64,000 nt of DNA from Ketobacter alkanivorans (lineage in GTDB: Bacteria > Pseudomonadota > Gammaproteobacteria > Pseudomonadales > Ketobacteraceae): contig NZ_CP022684.1 in assembly GCF_002863865.1 (NCBI RefSeq), positions 1,232,931-1,296,930 on the forward strand, written 5' to 3'. How positions within the stretch are numbered: the stretch's first letter is position 1; every line of letters begins with the position of its first letter. Positions 8,438 through 18,563 of this stretch are shown in pieces. Both the position numbers and the translations under genes were made by a program. Under the pieces are notes generated by a model. That model saw only the letters and a program-made list of their open reading frames with translations, searched no databases and was not told the DNA's origin.

Positions 8438-10861
8438 ATGTTGTTTTCTCGTAATGTTCTGAAATTCCTTCAATTAGTGTTTGCAGTTGCGCTGTACGGT
8501 GCCACCGCCTGCTATGCAGACAGCCAGGATATAAACACGATTAGTGAAGATGGTGCAGCTAACCATTTTTTCTCCCATCTGGAGGACGCCGCCTCTGACC
8601 TGACGATCGACTCCATGCTGGAGAACACGTATCAGGATCTGTTTACCCCAGGTGTTGAAGGGGTGCTGAATAAAGGTTACTCCAGCTCCTCTTTCTGGCT
8701 TCACGGTCGCTTCCATTTACAGGCGGATGCGGCCCCCACGCGACGATTTTTCTCCATTGAGTATTCGCTACTGGATGAAGTGGAACTCTACGTTGCGCAC
8801 AACAGCGAACTGATACAGCAATGGCAGACCGGTGATGCCCGCCCTTTCGCCAGCCGCCCGATTGATAGCAGCTGGTTTCTATTCCCGGTGGATTTTAAGC
8901 CCGGCGAGACACTGGATATCTACGTGCGGGTCAAAAGTACCAGCTCCCTGCGTATGCCCATTTCCATTTGGGAGCCCTCTACCTTCTACGATATGCAACG
9001 TCCGAAATTACTGACCGATGGCGTCTACTTCGGCATTTTGTTCCTGATGTTCGTTTACAACCTGTGCCTGCTGGCTACCGTCAGAGACGTATCCTACTTC
9101 TACTACATCACTTACATTCTTTCGCTGGGCACATTCCAGCTCTGCATGACCGGTTATGGCTTCGAATACATCTGGCCTCAGCAACCGCAAATCAACGAGT
9201 TTATGTTACCGTTTTCTGTCTGTGCGGTTGGCCTGTTTATCCTCGCCTTCGGGCAGCGGGTGATGGATCTGCGCAACAACTCCCAGCTGATGTACTACCT
9301 GTTCAATCTATTGGTGGTGCTGGAAGCGGCGGCAGCACTGGTGAGCCTGGTGCTGCCTTATGAGCTGGTGATCAGAACAGTGATCGGTTTTGCCCTGGTG
9401 GTCTCCAGCATTATGCTGATTGGCTCTATTCAGGAAAGCCTGAAAGGCAACCCTACGGCAAAGCTATTTCTACTGGCCTACTTTACCCTGATGCTGGGTG
9501 CGGTAGCGCTCGCCTCAGCCTCGATGGGCTGGCTGCCGGCCAACTTCTTCACCATGAACTCCCTGATGATCGGCTCAGCAGTTGAAATTGTCGTGCTCTC
9601 TTTTGCCCTGGCGGAGCGCCTGCATCAAATCAACAAAGAGAAAGCCCGAATGGAGCGGGAATCCAAGCAGAATCTGAAGGAGATGAACGATCGCTTACTG
9701 CAGGCCAATCAACTCAAGGATGAATTTCTTGCCACCATCAGCCACGAGCTGCGTACCCCCATGAACGGAGTACTGGGTTGCCTGCAACATCTACAGCATA
9801 TTGATGGAGATCAAAAGCAAAACCCCTATTTGAATTTTGCCGACCACTCCGCCCGCCAGATGATGATGATGGTGGACAGCCTGCTCGCCTACACCGAACT
9901 CCAATCCGGAAAGCTAAGCATTCAGAGTGAGCCGTTAAAAATCCACGAACTGATTGAGCGATCACAATCGCTGTTTACCGATAATTGTGCCAAACGAGGC
10001 ATTCAACTCAACGTGACCATCAGCGAGAACACGCCATTGATTCTGTTCGGTGATCCACTGCGCCTAAGCCAGATCATTAACAATCTGCTGGATAACGCTG
10101 TGAAGTTCACTCACGAAGGTCACATCGATGTCTGCGTTGAAAGCCGTACCATCCAGCCAGAAAGTCGGCTGATGCAATTGGAGATCCGTGTTGCAGATAC
10201 TGGCGCAGGTATCGCCCCTGAAAATCACGATGCTATTTTCGAGACGTTCAGAAACAACAAGCCATCGGCCAAGCGCAGTTATGGGGGATTGGGAATCGGC
10301 CTTACCGTTGTAAAATCACTGCTGGATAAAATGGGAGGAAGCATCAGTTTTACCTCTCAAGCAAACGTTGGCACCACCTTCACGGTTTCGATACCGTGCC
10401 ACTATCAAACCAATACAATCAATGGCCAGAATGAAGATCACAGCAGGCAGATTCATCACGTTAATTCAGCACTCACTGTACTGGTGGTAGAGGATAACCC
10501 AGTCAATCAACTGGTGATCAAAGGCTTACTGAACAAACACGGCTACGAAATATTCAGTGCCAATAACGGTGAGGAAGCGTTGGAGCGCCTGGAGAAGCAT
10601 GCCGTGGACATTGTGCTGATGGACTGTCAGATGCCCATCATGGACGGATTTGAAGCCACCAAGAAAATACGCAACCTGAACAAACAGTATTCAAACTTAC
10701 CGATTATCGCGGTAACCGCCAACGCCATGTCAGAAGACAGGCACCTGTGTCTGCAGGCGGGAATGAACGATTATTTATGCAAACCCATCGATGCGCAGAT
10801 TCTGAATAGAAAAATCGTTTACTGGAGCAACCGCAAGCCCACCAGCCTGGCTATCGGCTAA
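8438..10861 (+). CDS. Hybrid sensor histidine kinase, 7TMR-DISM type
   Basis: 807 residues. Signal peptide (about 1-27), periplasmic 7TMR-DISMED2-like beta-sandwich domain (about 35-180), seven transmembrane helices (about 192-395), coiled coil (398-430), HisKA with phospho-acceptor His436 in SHELRTPMNG, HATPase domain (about 500-655, with an NNLLDNAVKFT N-box and GLGIGL G2-box), and a C-terminal receiver with Asp729 in LMDCQMP. DISM sensors often bind carbohydrate-like or small-molecule ligands. There is no Hpt domain, so phosphotransfer must go to a protein encoded elsewhere, and no cognate output regulator adjoins it. GGGG lies just before the ATG. Confidence 0.95.
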   Translation: MLFSRNVLKFLQLVFAVALYGATACYADSQDINTISEDGAANHFFSHLEDAASDLTIDSMLENTYQDLFTPGVEGVLNKGYSSSSFWLHGRFHLQADAAPTRRFFSIEYSLLDEVELYVAHNSELIQQWQTGDARPFASRPIDSSWFLFPVDFKPGETLDIYVRVKSTSSLRMPISIWEPSTFYDMQRPKLLTDGVYFGILFLMFVYNLCLLATVRDVSYFYYITYILSLGTFQLCMTGYGFEYIWPQQPQINEFMLPFSVCAVGLFILAFGQRVMDLRNNSQLMYYLFNLLVVLEAAAALVSLVLPYELVIRTVIGFALVVSSIMLIGSIQESLKGNPTAKLFLLAYFTLMLGAVALASASMGWLPANFFTMNSLMIGSAVEIVVLSFALAERLHQINKEKARMERESKQNLKEMNDRLLQANQLKDEFLATISHELRTPMNGVLGCLQHLQHIDGDQKQNPYLNFADHSARQMMMMVDSLLAYTELQSGKLSIQSEPLKIHELIERSQSLFTDNCAKRGIQLNVTISENTPLILFGDPLRLSQIINNLLDNAVKFTHEGHIDVCVESRTIQPESRLMQLEIRVADTGAGIAPENHDAIFETFRNNKPSAKRSYGGLGIGLTVVKSLLDKMGGSISFTSQANVGTTFTVSIPCHYQTNTINGQNEDHSRQIHHVNSALTVLVVEDNPVNQLVIKGLLNKHGYEIFSANNGEEALERLEKHAVDIVLMDCQMPIMDGFEATKKIRNLNKQYSNLPIIAVTANAMSEDRHLCLQAGMNDYLCKPIDAQILNRKIVYWSNRKPTSLAIG

Positions 10862-10868
10862 CCTGGGC

Positions 10869-11180
10869 CTAGATCGCTTCGAGCCTGATGACATCGTAGG
10901 CGGGCTCTTCATAGGGGTGGGCGTGTTTCAGAGCATCAACCGCCGCCGCAATGAGATGGTCCTCGCACACCAATTCAACCCGATACTCTGACACCGACTC
11001 CACTTCACCAGCTTGACCAATGTAAGGATTGGCCCCGGCCAGGGGTCGAAACTGCCCCTGCCCCAAAGTTTCCCAGCAGCATTGATCGTAATCGCCTATT
11101 TTGCCCGCGCCCACAGCGAACAGTGCTTGTTTCACCGCGGACTTATGGGCTTCTGGCACGAAGAACACCAGCTTATACAT
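10869..11180 (-). CDS. Stand-alone NIF3/YqfO-like domain protein
   Basis: 103 residues. The MYKLVFFVPEAHKSAVKQALF opening segment, GAGKIGDYDQCCW, a GQFRPLAG strand and HPYEEPAYDV ending match the small YqfO/NIF3 insert domain, a CutA1-like ferredoxin fold that also occurs as an independent protein. Its biochemical role is not established. Start and stop codons are fused with the preceding lipoprotein gene (TGATG, sharing base 11180), implying translational coupling. It converges with the histidine kinase gene 7 bases away. Confidence 0.85.
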   Translation of the reverse strand: MYKLVFFVPEAHKSAVKQALFAVGAGKIGDYDQCCWETLGQGQFRPLAGANPYIGQAGEVESVSEYRVELVCEDHLIAAAVDALKHAHPYEEPAYDVIRLEAI

Positions 11181-11557
11181 CAGCCTGCTTGCCCAGCCTC
11201 CGCCGCTGGCTCCTGCATAATATCGGCGGCGTAACCCTCACCGCCTTCTTTGCCATCAGAGCCAAGCGATTTAAAGTGACAGGCCTTACCCGCCTGATAC
11301 ATGACGAAGTCATTGCCCCAAGGGTCCTTCGAGAAGTCCACGTCGCTGTTTTCATTACCAACAAACAGCTTCGCCAGATCGTTGGGCGATTCAGGGCAGG
11401 CTTTATGCTCAATATAGAAAAACTCGGACGCTTTGTTGAGCTTGTGCACATGATCCTTGGCAAGCTCTGCACGTCTGACATCATCATTACTGCATGCACC
11501 AACCGACAGCGCTGCAACTAATAAAATGCTGGAAGCCTCAACCATTTTGATTTTCAT
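11180..11557 (-). CDS. Lipoprotein with a GspG-like (major pseudopilin) C-terminal domain
   Basis: 125 residues. A lipoprotein-type signal ends VGAC (Cys22) instead of the prepilin peptidase site expected of a pseudopilin. The C-terminal half has DPWGNDFVMY and SLGSDGKEGGEGYAADI, the hallmark of the T2SS_G beta-sheet of GspG, whose Asp residues bind calcium. Between them lies an alpha-helix (DHVHKLNKASEFFYIEH) with one Cys, and two further Cys (CPES and KACHF) could form a disulfide. It is therefore an anchored, non-polymerising relative. It follows purL by 51 bases and is coupled to the NIF3-like gene. Function unknown. Confidence 0.75.
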   Translation of the reverse strand: MKIKMVEASSILLVAALSVGACSNDDVRRAELAKDHVHKLNKASEFFYIEHKACPESPNDLAKLFVGNENSDVDFSKDPWGNDFVMYQAGKACHFKSLGSDGKEGGEGYAADIMQEPAAEAGQAG

Positions 11558-11608
11558 ACACTCACTCTCTTTACATTATTTTTTGGTATCAGCACCGGGC
11601 TTGGGCGT

Positions 11609-14600
11609 TCATCCCAACCACTTTCTGCCGTTACGGAATAATCGCAGCCAAACACCGTCTTCGCCCCATCCTTTTGGATACCAGGAGTTCTGTACCGTGC
11701 GATAAACCCGCTCAGGGTGCGGCATCATGATGGTGATGCGACCGTCGGAGTTGGTGAGGCCTGCAATACCCTGTGGCGAGCCATTAGGATTGGCTGGGTA
11801 GGTTTCTGTGACCTGACCCCAGTTGTCGACATATTGCAGTGCGATGCCTCCGGCCTGGCGGGCCTGATCAATCTGATCCGGCGCTTTGAATTCGGCACGA
11901 CCTTCACCATGGGCGACGGCGATGGGCAACTGAGAACCTTCCATGCCCTGCAACAGAACCGAATTGGATTTCGGTATCTCCACCATGCTCACCCGAGCCT
12001 CAAACCGCTCCGATTGGTTACGCACAAAGTGGGGCCAATATTCAGCGCCCGGAATCAACTCATGAAGATTACTCATCATCTGACAGCCGTTACACACCCC
12101 CAGAGCAAAAGCATCGTCACGCTGAAAGAATGCCTGGAACTGATCGCGAGCCTGTCGGTTAAACAAAATAGACTTGGCCCAACCCTCGCCGGCACCCAAT
12201 ACGTCACCGTATGAGAAACCGCCGCAGGCTACCAAACCGTGAAAACCGTTCAAAGTCACATCGCCGGCAAGAATATCGCTCATATGCACATCGATCGGGT
12301 TAAAGCCCGCCTTGTGGAACGCACCTGCCATTTCAATATGACCGTTTACACCCTGCTCCCGCAGCACCATTACCCTCGGACGTGCTCCGCTATTGATCAT
12401 GGGTGCAGCAATATTCTCCTGGGGATCAAAGCTCAGCTTCGGCGAAAAACCAGGATCATCTGCACGGGCGATCTGATCGTATTCCTGCTGCGCACACTCA
12501 CTGTTATCCCGCAGGGTTTGAATACGGAAACTGGTTTCTGCCCAGGCCTGCTCCAGAGCAATTCGAGACTCTTCCAGCACAGGTTGGCCGTTATGCATAA
12601 TCGTAACGTTGGCACCGGCAACGGGCGCACCCAGATCAACCAGCGTCAAGCCTTGCTGTCGACAGTGGGTTGCGATGGCAGAGGCATCGGCGGAGCGCAC
12701 TTGCACAACAGCCCCCAGCTCTTCATTAAACAAGGCTGGTATCACTTCACCCAACTCAGTGATGTCAGCGGTCAAACCACTGTGCCCGGCAAACGCCATC
12801 TCACACAACGTGGCCAGCAAACCACCGTCTGAACGATCGTGATACGCGAGCAACTTGTCGTCCTGCAGCAGGGATTGCATTAAGTCAAAGAACGACTTCA
12901 ACTGCTCGGCGTTGTCTAGGTCGGCACACTCATCGCCCAGCTGGTTGTACACCTGCGCCAACGCACTGGCACCCAAGCGATTTTTTCCGTTACCCAGATC
13001 AATCAGCAATAAGCGGCTATCCGCCTCTGGCTGCAGTTGAGGCGTTACCGTTTTGCGAACATCCAATACAGGAGAGAACGCCGAGATGATCAGAGACAGC
13101 GGTGCGGTCACACTCTTCTGTTCACTTTCATCCTGCCATACCGTACGCATGGACATGGAATCTTTGCCTACAGGAATGGTGATGCCCAACGCCGGACACA
13201 GCTCCATACCCACTGTTTTTACGGTTTCGAACAGTGCCTGATCCTCACCGGGATAACCGGCGGCACACATCCAGTTGGCGGAAAGGCGCACATCAGACAG
13301 CTTATCAATGCGGGCACACGCGATATTGGTGATAGCCTCACCAATGGCCATACGACCTGACGCCGGGGCATTGATCAAGGCGGCCGGGGTACGCTCACCC
13401 ATTGACATGGCCTCACCTCGATAGGTGTCCAGTGTCGCGGTGGTAACTGCCAGATCGGCTACGGGCACCTGCCACGGGCCCACAAACTGATCCCGTGTCA
13501 CCAGGCCGGTTACGGTGCGATCACCGATGGTGATGAGGAACTTTTTACTGGCCACAGCGGGTAAGCGCAACACGCGGTAAGCGGCATCTTTTACATCCAC
13601 ACCCGTCAGATCCAACTTGGGCAACGCCACCGACTGCTGGTTGTATTCACGCAGCATTTTGGGGGGCTTGCCGAACAACACCGGCATGGGCAGATCCACA
13701 GGATCATTATTGAAATGTTGATCATGAACCGCCAGGTGCATGGCTTCTGTGGCTTCGCCAATCACAGCATAGGGGCACCGTTCACGCTTACAGATGGCGT
13801 CGAACACCGATAGGTTTTCCGGCGCCACCGCCATGACATAACGCTCTTGGGATTCATTACACCAGATGGCCAGGGGCGACATGCTGGGTTCGTCGTTGGG
13901 TACGGCGCGCAAGTCGAACTTACCACCACGGCCACCATCCTTCACCAACTCGGGCATGGCATTACTCAAACCACCGGCACCAACGTCGTGAATAAAGCTG
14001 ATGGGGTTGGCCTCGCCTCGCTGCCAGCATTGGTCAATGACCTCCTGGCAACGGCGCTCAATTTCGGGGTTGTCCCGCTGTACCGAGGCAAAATCCAAAT
14101 CCTCGGCGCTGGCGCCTGTGGCCATGGAGGAAGCCGCACCGCCGCCCAAGCCGATCAACATGGCCGGGCCGCCTAATACGATCAGTTTGGCGCCAACCGG
14201 AATGCCGCCTTTCTCGACATGCTCGGCTTTGATATTACCCAGCCCACCGGCGATCATTATAGGCTTGTGATAACCACGAACTTCCTGGCCATTGAGCGTT
14301 GTAACCTGATCTTCGTAGGTACGGAAATATCCGTTGATATTTGGGCGCCCAAACTCATTGTTAAAACCGGCTCCCCCTAAAGGGCCCTCAATCATGATAT
14401 CCAGCGCCGATACGATACGATCGGGTTTGCCGTAGTTACCCTCCCAGGGCTGTTTGAAGCCTGGGATATTCAGGTTGGATACCGTAAAACCAGTGAGGCC
14501 GGCCTTTGGTCGCGAACCACGCCCTGTTGCCCCTTCATCGCGGATTTCACCCCCAGCACCGGTGGCCGCACCAGGGAACGGCGCAATGGCGGTCGGGTGA

Positions 14601-15490
14601 TTGTGTGTTTCCACCTTCATCAGGATATGGACCCACTCCTGATGGAATTCGTACTCCTTGCTGACAGGATCAGGGTAAAAGCGCCCTGCCTCACAACCCT
14701 CAATCACCGATGCGTTGTCGGCGTATGCTGAAAGCACGCCCTCGCCACCGACCTGATAGGTGTTTTTGATCATCTTGAACAGGGAGTGGGGCTGAGGCTC
14801 ACCATCTACAGTCCAATCAGCATTGAATATCTTGTGTCGGCAGTGTTCAGAGTTTGCCTGAGCAAACATCATCAACTCAACATCAGTCGGGTTGCGCTGC
14901 AGCTCTTTAAAGCTCTCCACTAAGTAATCGATCTCGTCTTCCGCCAGGGCCAAACCCAGATCAGAGTTGGCTCTCGCCAGTGCATCTCGCCCCCCTTCCA
15001 GAATATCAACCTGCGTGAGGGGAGCAGGTTCATCGTGACGGAACAGCGCCTCGGCCTCCGCCAGATCCAGCATCACCGCCTCCACCATGCGATCGTGCAA
15101 CAGCGCCGCCGCCCGCAGTATCTGTTGCGCACTCAACGCACTGTCAGCCGTCAGATAATAGGCCACCCCACGTTCAAGCCGCAGCACCTTGCTCAAACTA
15201 CAGTTGTGGGCAATGTCGGTGGCCTTGGACGACCAGGGGGAAATAGTGCCAGGGCGCGGCACCACCAGAATCAGCGTGCCGCCGGGTTCTTCGGCAGCTT
15301 GACTGGGGCCATACTGCAGAATCGTCTCCAACACCCGGCTTTCATCCTCTGAAAGCACTTCGGACAACTCGGCAAAATGCATAAACTCAGCATATAGCCC
15401 TTTTATTTCAGATACTTGGGCCTGAAGTTCGGCTAGCAGTTTGTCACGACGGAATGAGGATAAAGCGGGGGCACCACGAAGCTGTAACAT
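11609..15490 (-). CDS. purL: Phosphoribosylformylglycinamidine synthase (PurL)
   Basis: 1293 residues, the large single-chain gammaproteobacterial form of FGAM synthase, which converts FGAR, glutamine and ATP to FGAM in purine synthesis. N-terminal PurS-like region, linker, two AIRS-like halves ([44 protein letters not shown]) and a C-terminal class I glutaminase with nucleophile in GVCNGCQM and the His-Glu pair in PHPERVYR. It is complete, with no frameshift. A TATAAT hexamer lies about 45 bases upstream. In Pseudomonas-type genomes purL adjoins mltF; here an MCP gene is lodged between. Confidence 0.98.
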   Translation of the reverse strand: MLQLRGAPALSSFRRDKLLAELQAQVSEIKGLYAEFMHFAELSEVLSEDESRVLETILQYGPSQAAEEPGGTLILVVPRPGTISPWSSKATDIAHNCSLSKVLRLERGVAYYLTADSALSAQQILRAAALLHDRMVEAVMLDLAEAEALFRHDEPAPLTQVDILEGGRDALARANSDLGLALAEDEIDYLVESFKELQRNPTDVELMMFAQANSEHCRHKIFNADWTVDGEPQPHSLFKMIKNTYQVGGEGVLSAYADNASVIEGCEAGRFYPDPVSKEYEFHQEWVHILMKVETHNHPTAIAPFPGAATGAGGEIRDEGATGRGSRPKAGLTGFTVSNLNIPGFKQPWEGNYGKPDRIVSALDIMIEGPLGGAGFNNEFGRPNINGYFRTYEDQVTTLNGQEVRGYHKPIMIAGGLGNIKAEHVEKGGIPVGAKLIVLGGPAMLIGLGGGAASSMATGASAEDLDFASVQRDNPEIERRCQEVIDQCWQRGEANPISFIHDVGAGGLSNAMPELVKDGGRGGKFDLRAVPNDEPSMSPLAIWCNESQERYVMAVAPENLSVFDAICKRERCPYAVIGEATEAMHLAVHDQHFNNDPVDLPMPVLFGKPPKMLREYNQQSVALPKLDLTGVDVKDAAYRVLRLPAVASKKFLITIGDRTVTGLVTRDQFVGPWQVPVADLAVTTATLDTYRGEAMSMGERTPAALINAPASGRMAIGEAITNIACARIDKLSDVRLSANWMCAAGYPGEDQALFETVKTVGMELCPALGITIPVGKDSMSMRTVWQDESEQKSVTAPLSLIISAFSPVLDVRKTVTPQLQPEADSRLLLIDLGNGKNRLGASALAQVYNQLGDECADLDNAEQLKSFFDLMQSLLQDDKLLAYHDRSDGGLLATLCEMAFAGHSGLTADITELGEVIPALFNEELGAVVQVRSADASAIATHCRQQGLTLVDLGAPVAGANVTIMHNGQPVLEESRIALEQAWAETSFRIQTLRDNSECAQQEYDQIARADDPGFSPKLSFDPQENIAAPMINSGARPRVMVLREQGVNGHIEMAGAFHKAGFNPIDVHMSDILAGDVTLNGFHGLVACGGFSYGDVLGAGEGWAKSILFNRQARDQFQAFFQRDDAFALGVCNGCQMMSNLHELIPGAEYWPHFVRNQSERFEARVSMVEIPKSNSVLLQGMEGSQLPIAVAHGEGRAEFKAPDQIDQARQAGGIALQYVDNWGQVTETYPANPNGSPQGIAGLTNSDGRITIMMPHPERVYRTVQNSWYPKGWGEDGVWLRLFRNGRKWLG

Positions 15491-15532
15491 CTGGGTCTCG
15501 GCTGGCTAAAGGAGTGAAAAAGGAAAGCGGGG

Positions 15533-15561
15533 ATTATAAAGGAACTGAGGGGGGGGAGAAA
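15533..15561 (-). promoter_or_regulatory. Possible purL promoter
   Basis: On the minus strand TATAAT (15538-15533) is well placed before purL, but the -35 position reads TTTCTC, a weak match. No PurR-type operator was recognised. Confidence 0.3.
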
Positions 15562-15590
15562 GGAGCAATGGCGACTGCCACTGCTCCTTT
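15559..15590 (-). terminator. Hairpin terminator after the MCP gene
   Basis: Arms AAAGGAGCA (15559-15567) and TGCTCCTTT (15582-15590), extended inward by TGGC/GCCA around a GACT loop with one A-C mismatch. On the minus strand the stem is followed by TTTCTCCCC, a weak U-tract. It separates the MCP gene from purL. Confidence 0.6.
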
Positions 15591-15617
15591 ACGATTAGCA
15601 CGCAATAACGTGAAGGC

Positions 15618-16760
15618 CTAGCTTACGTAACGGTTGACGATATTTTCCAGCTCGTGAGCGGTACTTTCAATTTCCTGCTTCAAACGACCCAGCTGCTTGC
15701 CCTGATTGTCGTTTCTGGAGGCGGAATCGCCCATGCCACGCAGGGTGCGGTTGATGGCATCCGCTGCCGCCGTTTGCTGTTCAACTGCAGCGGCGATCTG
15801 TTCATTCATGGAACTGATTGACCCTATGGCACCGGTAATAGCTTGCAAGGATTCACCCGCTTTTTGGGCTTGCTCCACACTCAACTCGGCCTGTCTACGG
15901 CCCTCGGCCATCACCCCCACTGCATTCTTGGAACCATCCTGCAGACGGGCAATCATGTCGTTAATTTCCTGGGTTGCTTCCTGTGTGCGCTGGGCCAGGG
16001 TACGTACTTCGTCCGCCACTACCGCAAAGCCTCGGCCCTGCTCTCCGGCCCTTGCTGCCTCGATTGCAGCGTTCAACGCCAGCAGGTTGGTTTGATCGGC
16101 GATACCACGAATGACTTCCAGAATCGCACCGATGGACTCGGTATCCGCCTCCAGTTTCTGGATGGCAGTGGCCGCCCGCTCTACCTCATCCGCCAGAGAA
16201 TGAATCGAGCCGGTGACGCTATTCACCACGTTCTGGCCACTATCGGCCTCTCTGCTGGCATCCCGCGCCGCCTGAGCAGCCGTGGTCGCATTCTGGGAGG
16301 CATCATGTACTGCCGCGCTCATAGACGATATGGCATCGAGCACTTCCTGTATTTCTCTATCAAAGCTGGAGTTTCCGCCTGACGACAACTTGTTAAGCTC
16401 TCGGCTCATGACCTTGATACGATCAAGGTTGCCGGAAACCCGCTCAAATACTTCCTGAAAGTGGCCCATCAAACCGTTGATCGAATCCATCACCGGGCTC
16501 GGTGATTCGCTTTGCAGGCGATCATCCAGGCGCTTATTACCATCAATAACACCCTGCATAAAGCCGATCAGCTGCTCATCGCCAGAGTTGCCTCCTCGGC
16601 TCATCGCAGCGGCTATACCTGCCGCAACCAGGGCCACTATCACCCCGCCACCGACTGCAGACATCATGCCTTCAGATCCGGACACAGCCCAAGCCAGATA
16701 ACCCACCTGCAAAACCCCGAACACACCCAGAGCACCCATCAATCGCACATTGGCTACCAT
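15618..16760 (-). CDS. Methyl-accepting chemotaxis protein without periplasmic sensor
   Basis: 380 residues. Two N-terminal hydrophobic helices (about 5-26 and 33-53) are separated by only a short loop, so there is no periplasmic ligand-binding domain. A short linker leads to the MCP signalling domain (about 130-375), whose hairpin tip has [20 protein letters not shown] and [15 protein letters not shown]. It relays signals to CheA/CheW; the stimulus could be membrane or cytoplasmic state. A terminator follows. It sits between purL and mltF, which are neighbours in related genomes, so it looks like an insertion into the backbone. Confidence 0.92.
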   Translation of the reverse strand: MVANVRLMGALGVFGVLQVGYLAWAVSGSEGMMSAVGGGVIVALVAAGIAAAMSRGGNSGDEQLIGFMQGVIDGNKRLDDRLQSESPSPVMDSINGLMGHFQEVFERVSGNLDRIKVMSRELNKLSSGGNSSFDREIQEVLDAISSMSAAVHDASQNATTAAQAARDASREADSGQNVVNSVTGSIHSLADEVERAATAIQKLEADTESIGAILEVIRGIADQTNLLALNAAIEAARAGEQGRGFAVVADEVRTLAQRTQEATQEINDMIARLQDGSKNAVGVMAEGRRQAELSVEQAQKAGESLQAITGAIGSISSMNEQIAAAVEQQTAAADAINRTLRGMGDSASRNDNQGKQLGRLKQEIESTAHELENIVNRYVS

Positions 16761-17114
16761 CGCTTTGCCGCCTCTCGCCGCTTTAAAAAGTCACTTCAAT
16801 AAAGCGTAGGCAAGTTTGGGGGATGCTGCAAAAAAAGCAGAGTGCTAAATACATCACATTTAAATTCACTATTTGTATATAAAAGCGCCTTTTTATGCGA
16901 TCTGTTACACATTGAAATCGACTTTAACGCGGGATAACGATATAATTCGTTCACTTTTTATACAAATTTTGACTGTTAAACGCACACCATTGCAGCAAGC
17001 ACCTCAGTCTAAACAAGGCATGTTTTGATGAGGTTTGACTCATATTTAGGATAATTCGGCACAAGGATTACAGGCACTTACCGCCTGAACAGGGATTCCG
17101 CAAAGAACTGAACT
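16761..17114. other. 354-bp divergent region between MCP and mltF
   Basis: AT-rich. It holds one good promoter-like match towards mltF (16918-16946) and no ORF or RNA gene that I can support. No FliA-type promoter for the MCP gene was convincing. Confidence 0.5.
16918..16946 (+). promoter_or_regulatory. Candidate promoter towards mltF
   Basis: TCGACT (16918-16923), a 17-base spacer and a perfect TATAAT (16941-16946). It would leave a leader of about 160 bases before the mltF ATG. Confidence 0.4.
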
Positions 17115-18545
17115 ATGGCTACAATTACATGGCTGATAAGAACAATCATGGGCGCAGCGCTGGCAGCAGGGTTCCTGCTGGTACCTGCCTGCCAGCCCGC
17201 ACTACCCCTGCTGGAACGGGTTCAGCAAGAGGGGGAGTTGATTGTGGCCACCCAGGAAGGCCCTACCACTTATTATCGTGAGCTGGATCGGGAAACCGGC
17301 TTCGAGTTCGAATTGGCGCAAGCGTACGCCAACTATCTCGGGGTTAAGCTCAAAGTTCGCACCTACAGTGATCTGGGGGAACTGCTGGGCGCTGTACGCC
17401 GAGGCGAAGTACACATGGCAGCAGCAGGCCTCACCGTTACCCAGCGCCGCAGCCGTGAGTTCCGTTTTTCATCCCCTTATCAGCAAATCACCCAGCAGCT
17501 GATTTACCACTCAGATCACAGCCGCCCGGCCTCCGTTGACGAGCTGATCGGTAAAAAACTGGTGGTGATCGCCAGCAGCAGCCACTCCGAAAACCTGGCT
17601 CAACTACAGCAATCGCACCCCGAACTAACCTGGGAAGAAAAATCCAACAGCTCAGCGCTGGCCCTTCTCAACATGGTGAACGATGGCCAGGCAGACTATG
17701 TGGTGCTTGATTCCAACGTATTCAACACCTACCGTTCCGTGTTCCCTGAGCTTAGAAACGCATTTGAACTCAAAAACCCGGAGCCGTTGGCCTGGGCTTT
17801 CTCCGGCAGCACCGATGGCTCGCTGTTCACCTCTGCGGAGATGTTTTTCAATCAGGTTAACGAAAGCGGCGCGCTGGAAGAATTGCGCATCCGTTTCTTT
17901 GGCCACCGACAATTCGACTATGTCGGTGCTCGCACGTTTCTGTCTCACCTGGATTCACGCCTGGTGCGTTATGAAGACACATTCAAAAACGTTGCCAAAG
18001 AGCTGAATATGGACTGGCGACTGCTGGCGGCCATTGGCTATCAGGAATCCCTTTGGAATCCAAACGCCATCTCCCCGACCGGGGTGCGCGGCCTGATGAT
18101 GCTGACACGTCGCACCGCCAAAGAGATGGGCGTTCAGAATCGTCGTGATGCAGAGCAAAGCATTATTGGGGGCGCGCACTATTTTAAAAAGCTGTACAAC
18201 CGTTTGCCCATCGACATTGATGAACCCAACCGCACCTGGTTTGCGCTGGCGGCCTACAATGTGGGTTATGGCCACCTGATGGATGCGCGTCGCCTGGCCA
18301 AGCTCGACGGACAGGATCCTAACAACTGGTTTGATGTACGTGAAAAGCTGCCGCTGTTGTTACGACGTGAACACTACTCCAAGACACGCCACGGTTACGC
18401 CCGCTCAGGGGCGCAATCGGTTCTCTACGTGCGCAATATCCGCCGCTACTATGATTCACTGGTTTGGGCCACAGAGCGCGACTACCACCGTTACACCCCA
18501 ACGCCCCAAAGTGTTGTAGCCATGCGCATGGCGCTGGTGCACTAA
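17115..18545 (+). CDS. mltF: Membrane-bound lytic murein transglycosylase F (MltF)
   Basis: 476 residues. Signal sequence with PACQP (Cys26 a possible lipid site, although MltF homologues vary), a periplasmic SBP_bac_3 regulatory domain (about 40-265), then a family-1E lytic transglycosylase domain (about 285-450) with catalytic Glu311 in GYQESLWNP, GLMMLT and AAYNVGYGH. It cleaves peptidoglycan glycan strands to 1,6-anhydro-muropeptides in the periplasm. Length and domain order match E. coli MltF (YfhD). It converges with the SulP gene 18 bases away. Confidence 0.96.
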   Translation: MATITWLIRTIMGAALAAGFLLVPACQPALPLLERVQQEGELIVATQEGPTTYYRELDRETGFEFELAQAYANYLGVKLKVRTYSDLGELLGAVRRGEVHMAAAGLTVTQRRSREFRFSSPYQQITQQLIYHSDHSRPASVDELIGKKLVVIASSSHSENLAQLQQSHPELTWEEKSNSSALALLNMVNDGQADYVVLDSNVFNTYRSVFPELRNAFELKNPEPLAWAFSGSTDGSLFTSAEMFFNQVNESGALEELRIRFFGHRQFDYVGARTFLSHLDSRLVRYEDTFKNVAKELNMDWRLLAAIGYQESLWNPNAISPTGVRGLMMLTRRTAKEMGVQNRRDAEQSIIGGAHYFKKLYNRLPIDIDEPNRTWFALAAYNVGYGHLMDARRLAKLDGQDPNNWFDVREKLPLLLRREHYSKTRHGYARSGAQSVLYVRNIRRYYDSLVWATERDYHRYTPTPQSVVAMRMALVH

Positions 18546-18563
18546 CGGCTATTCTGCCGCCAA

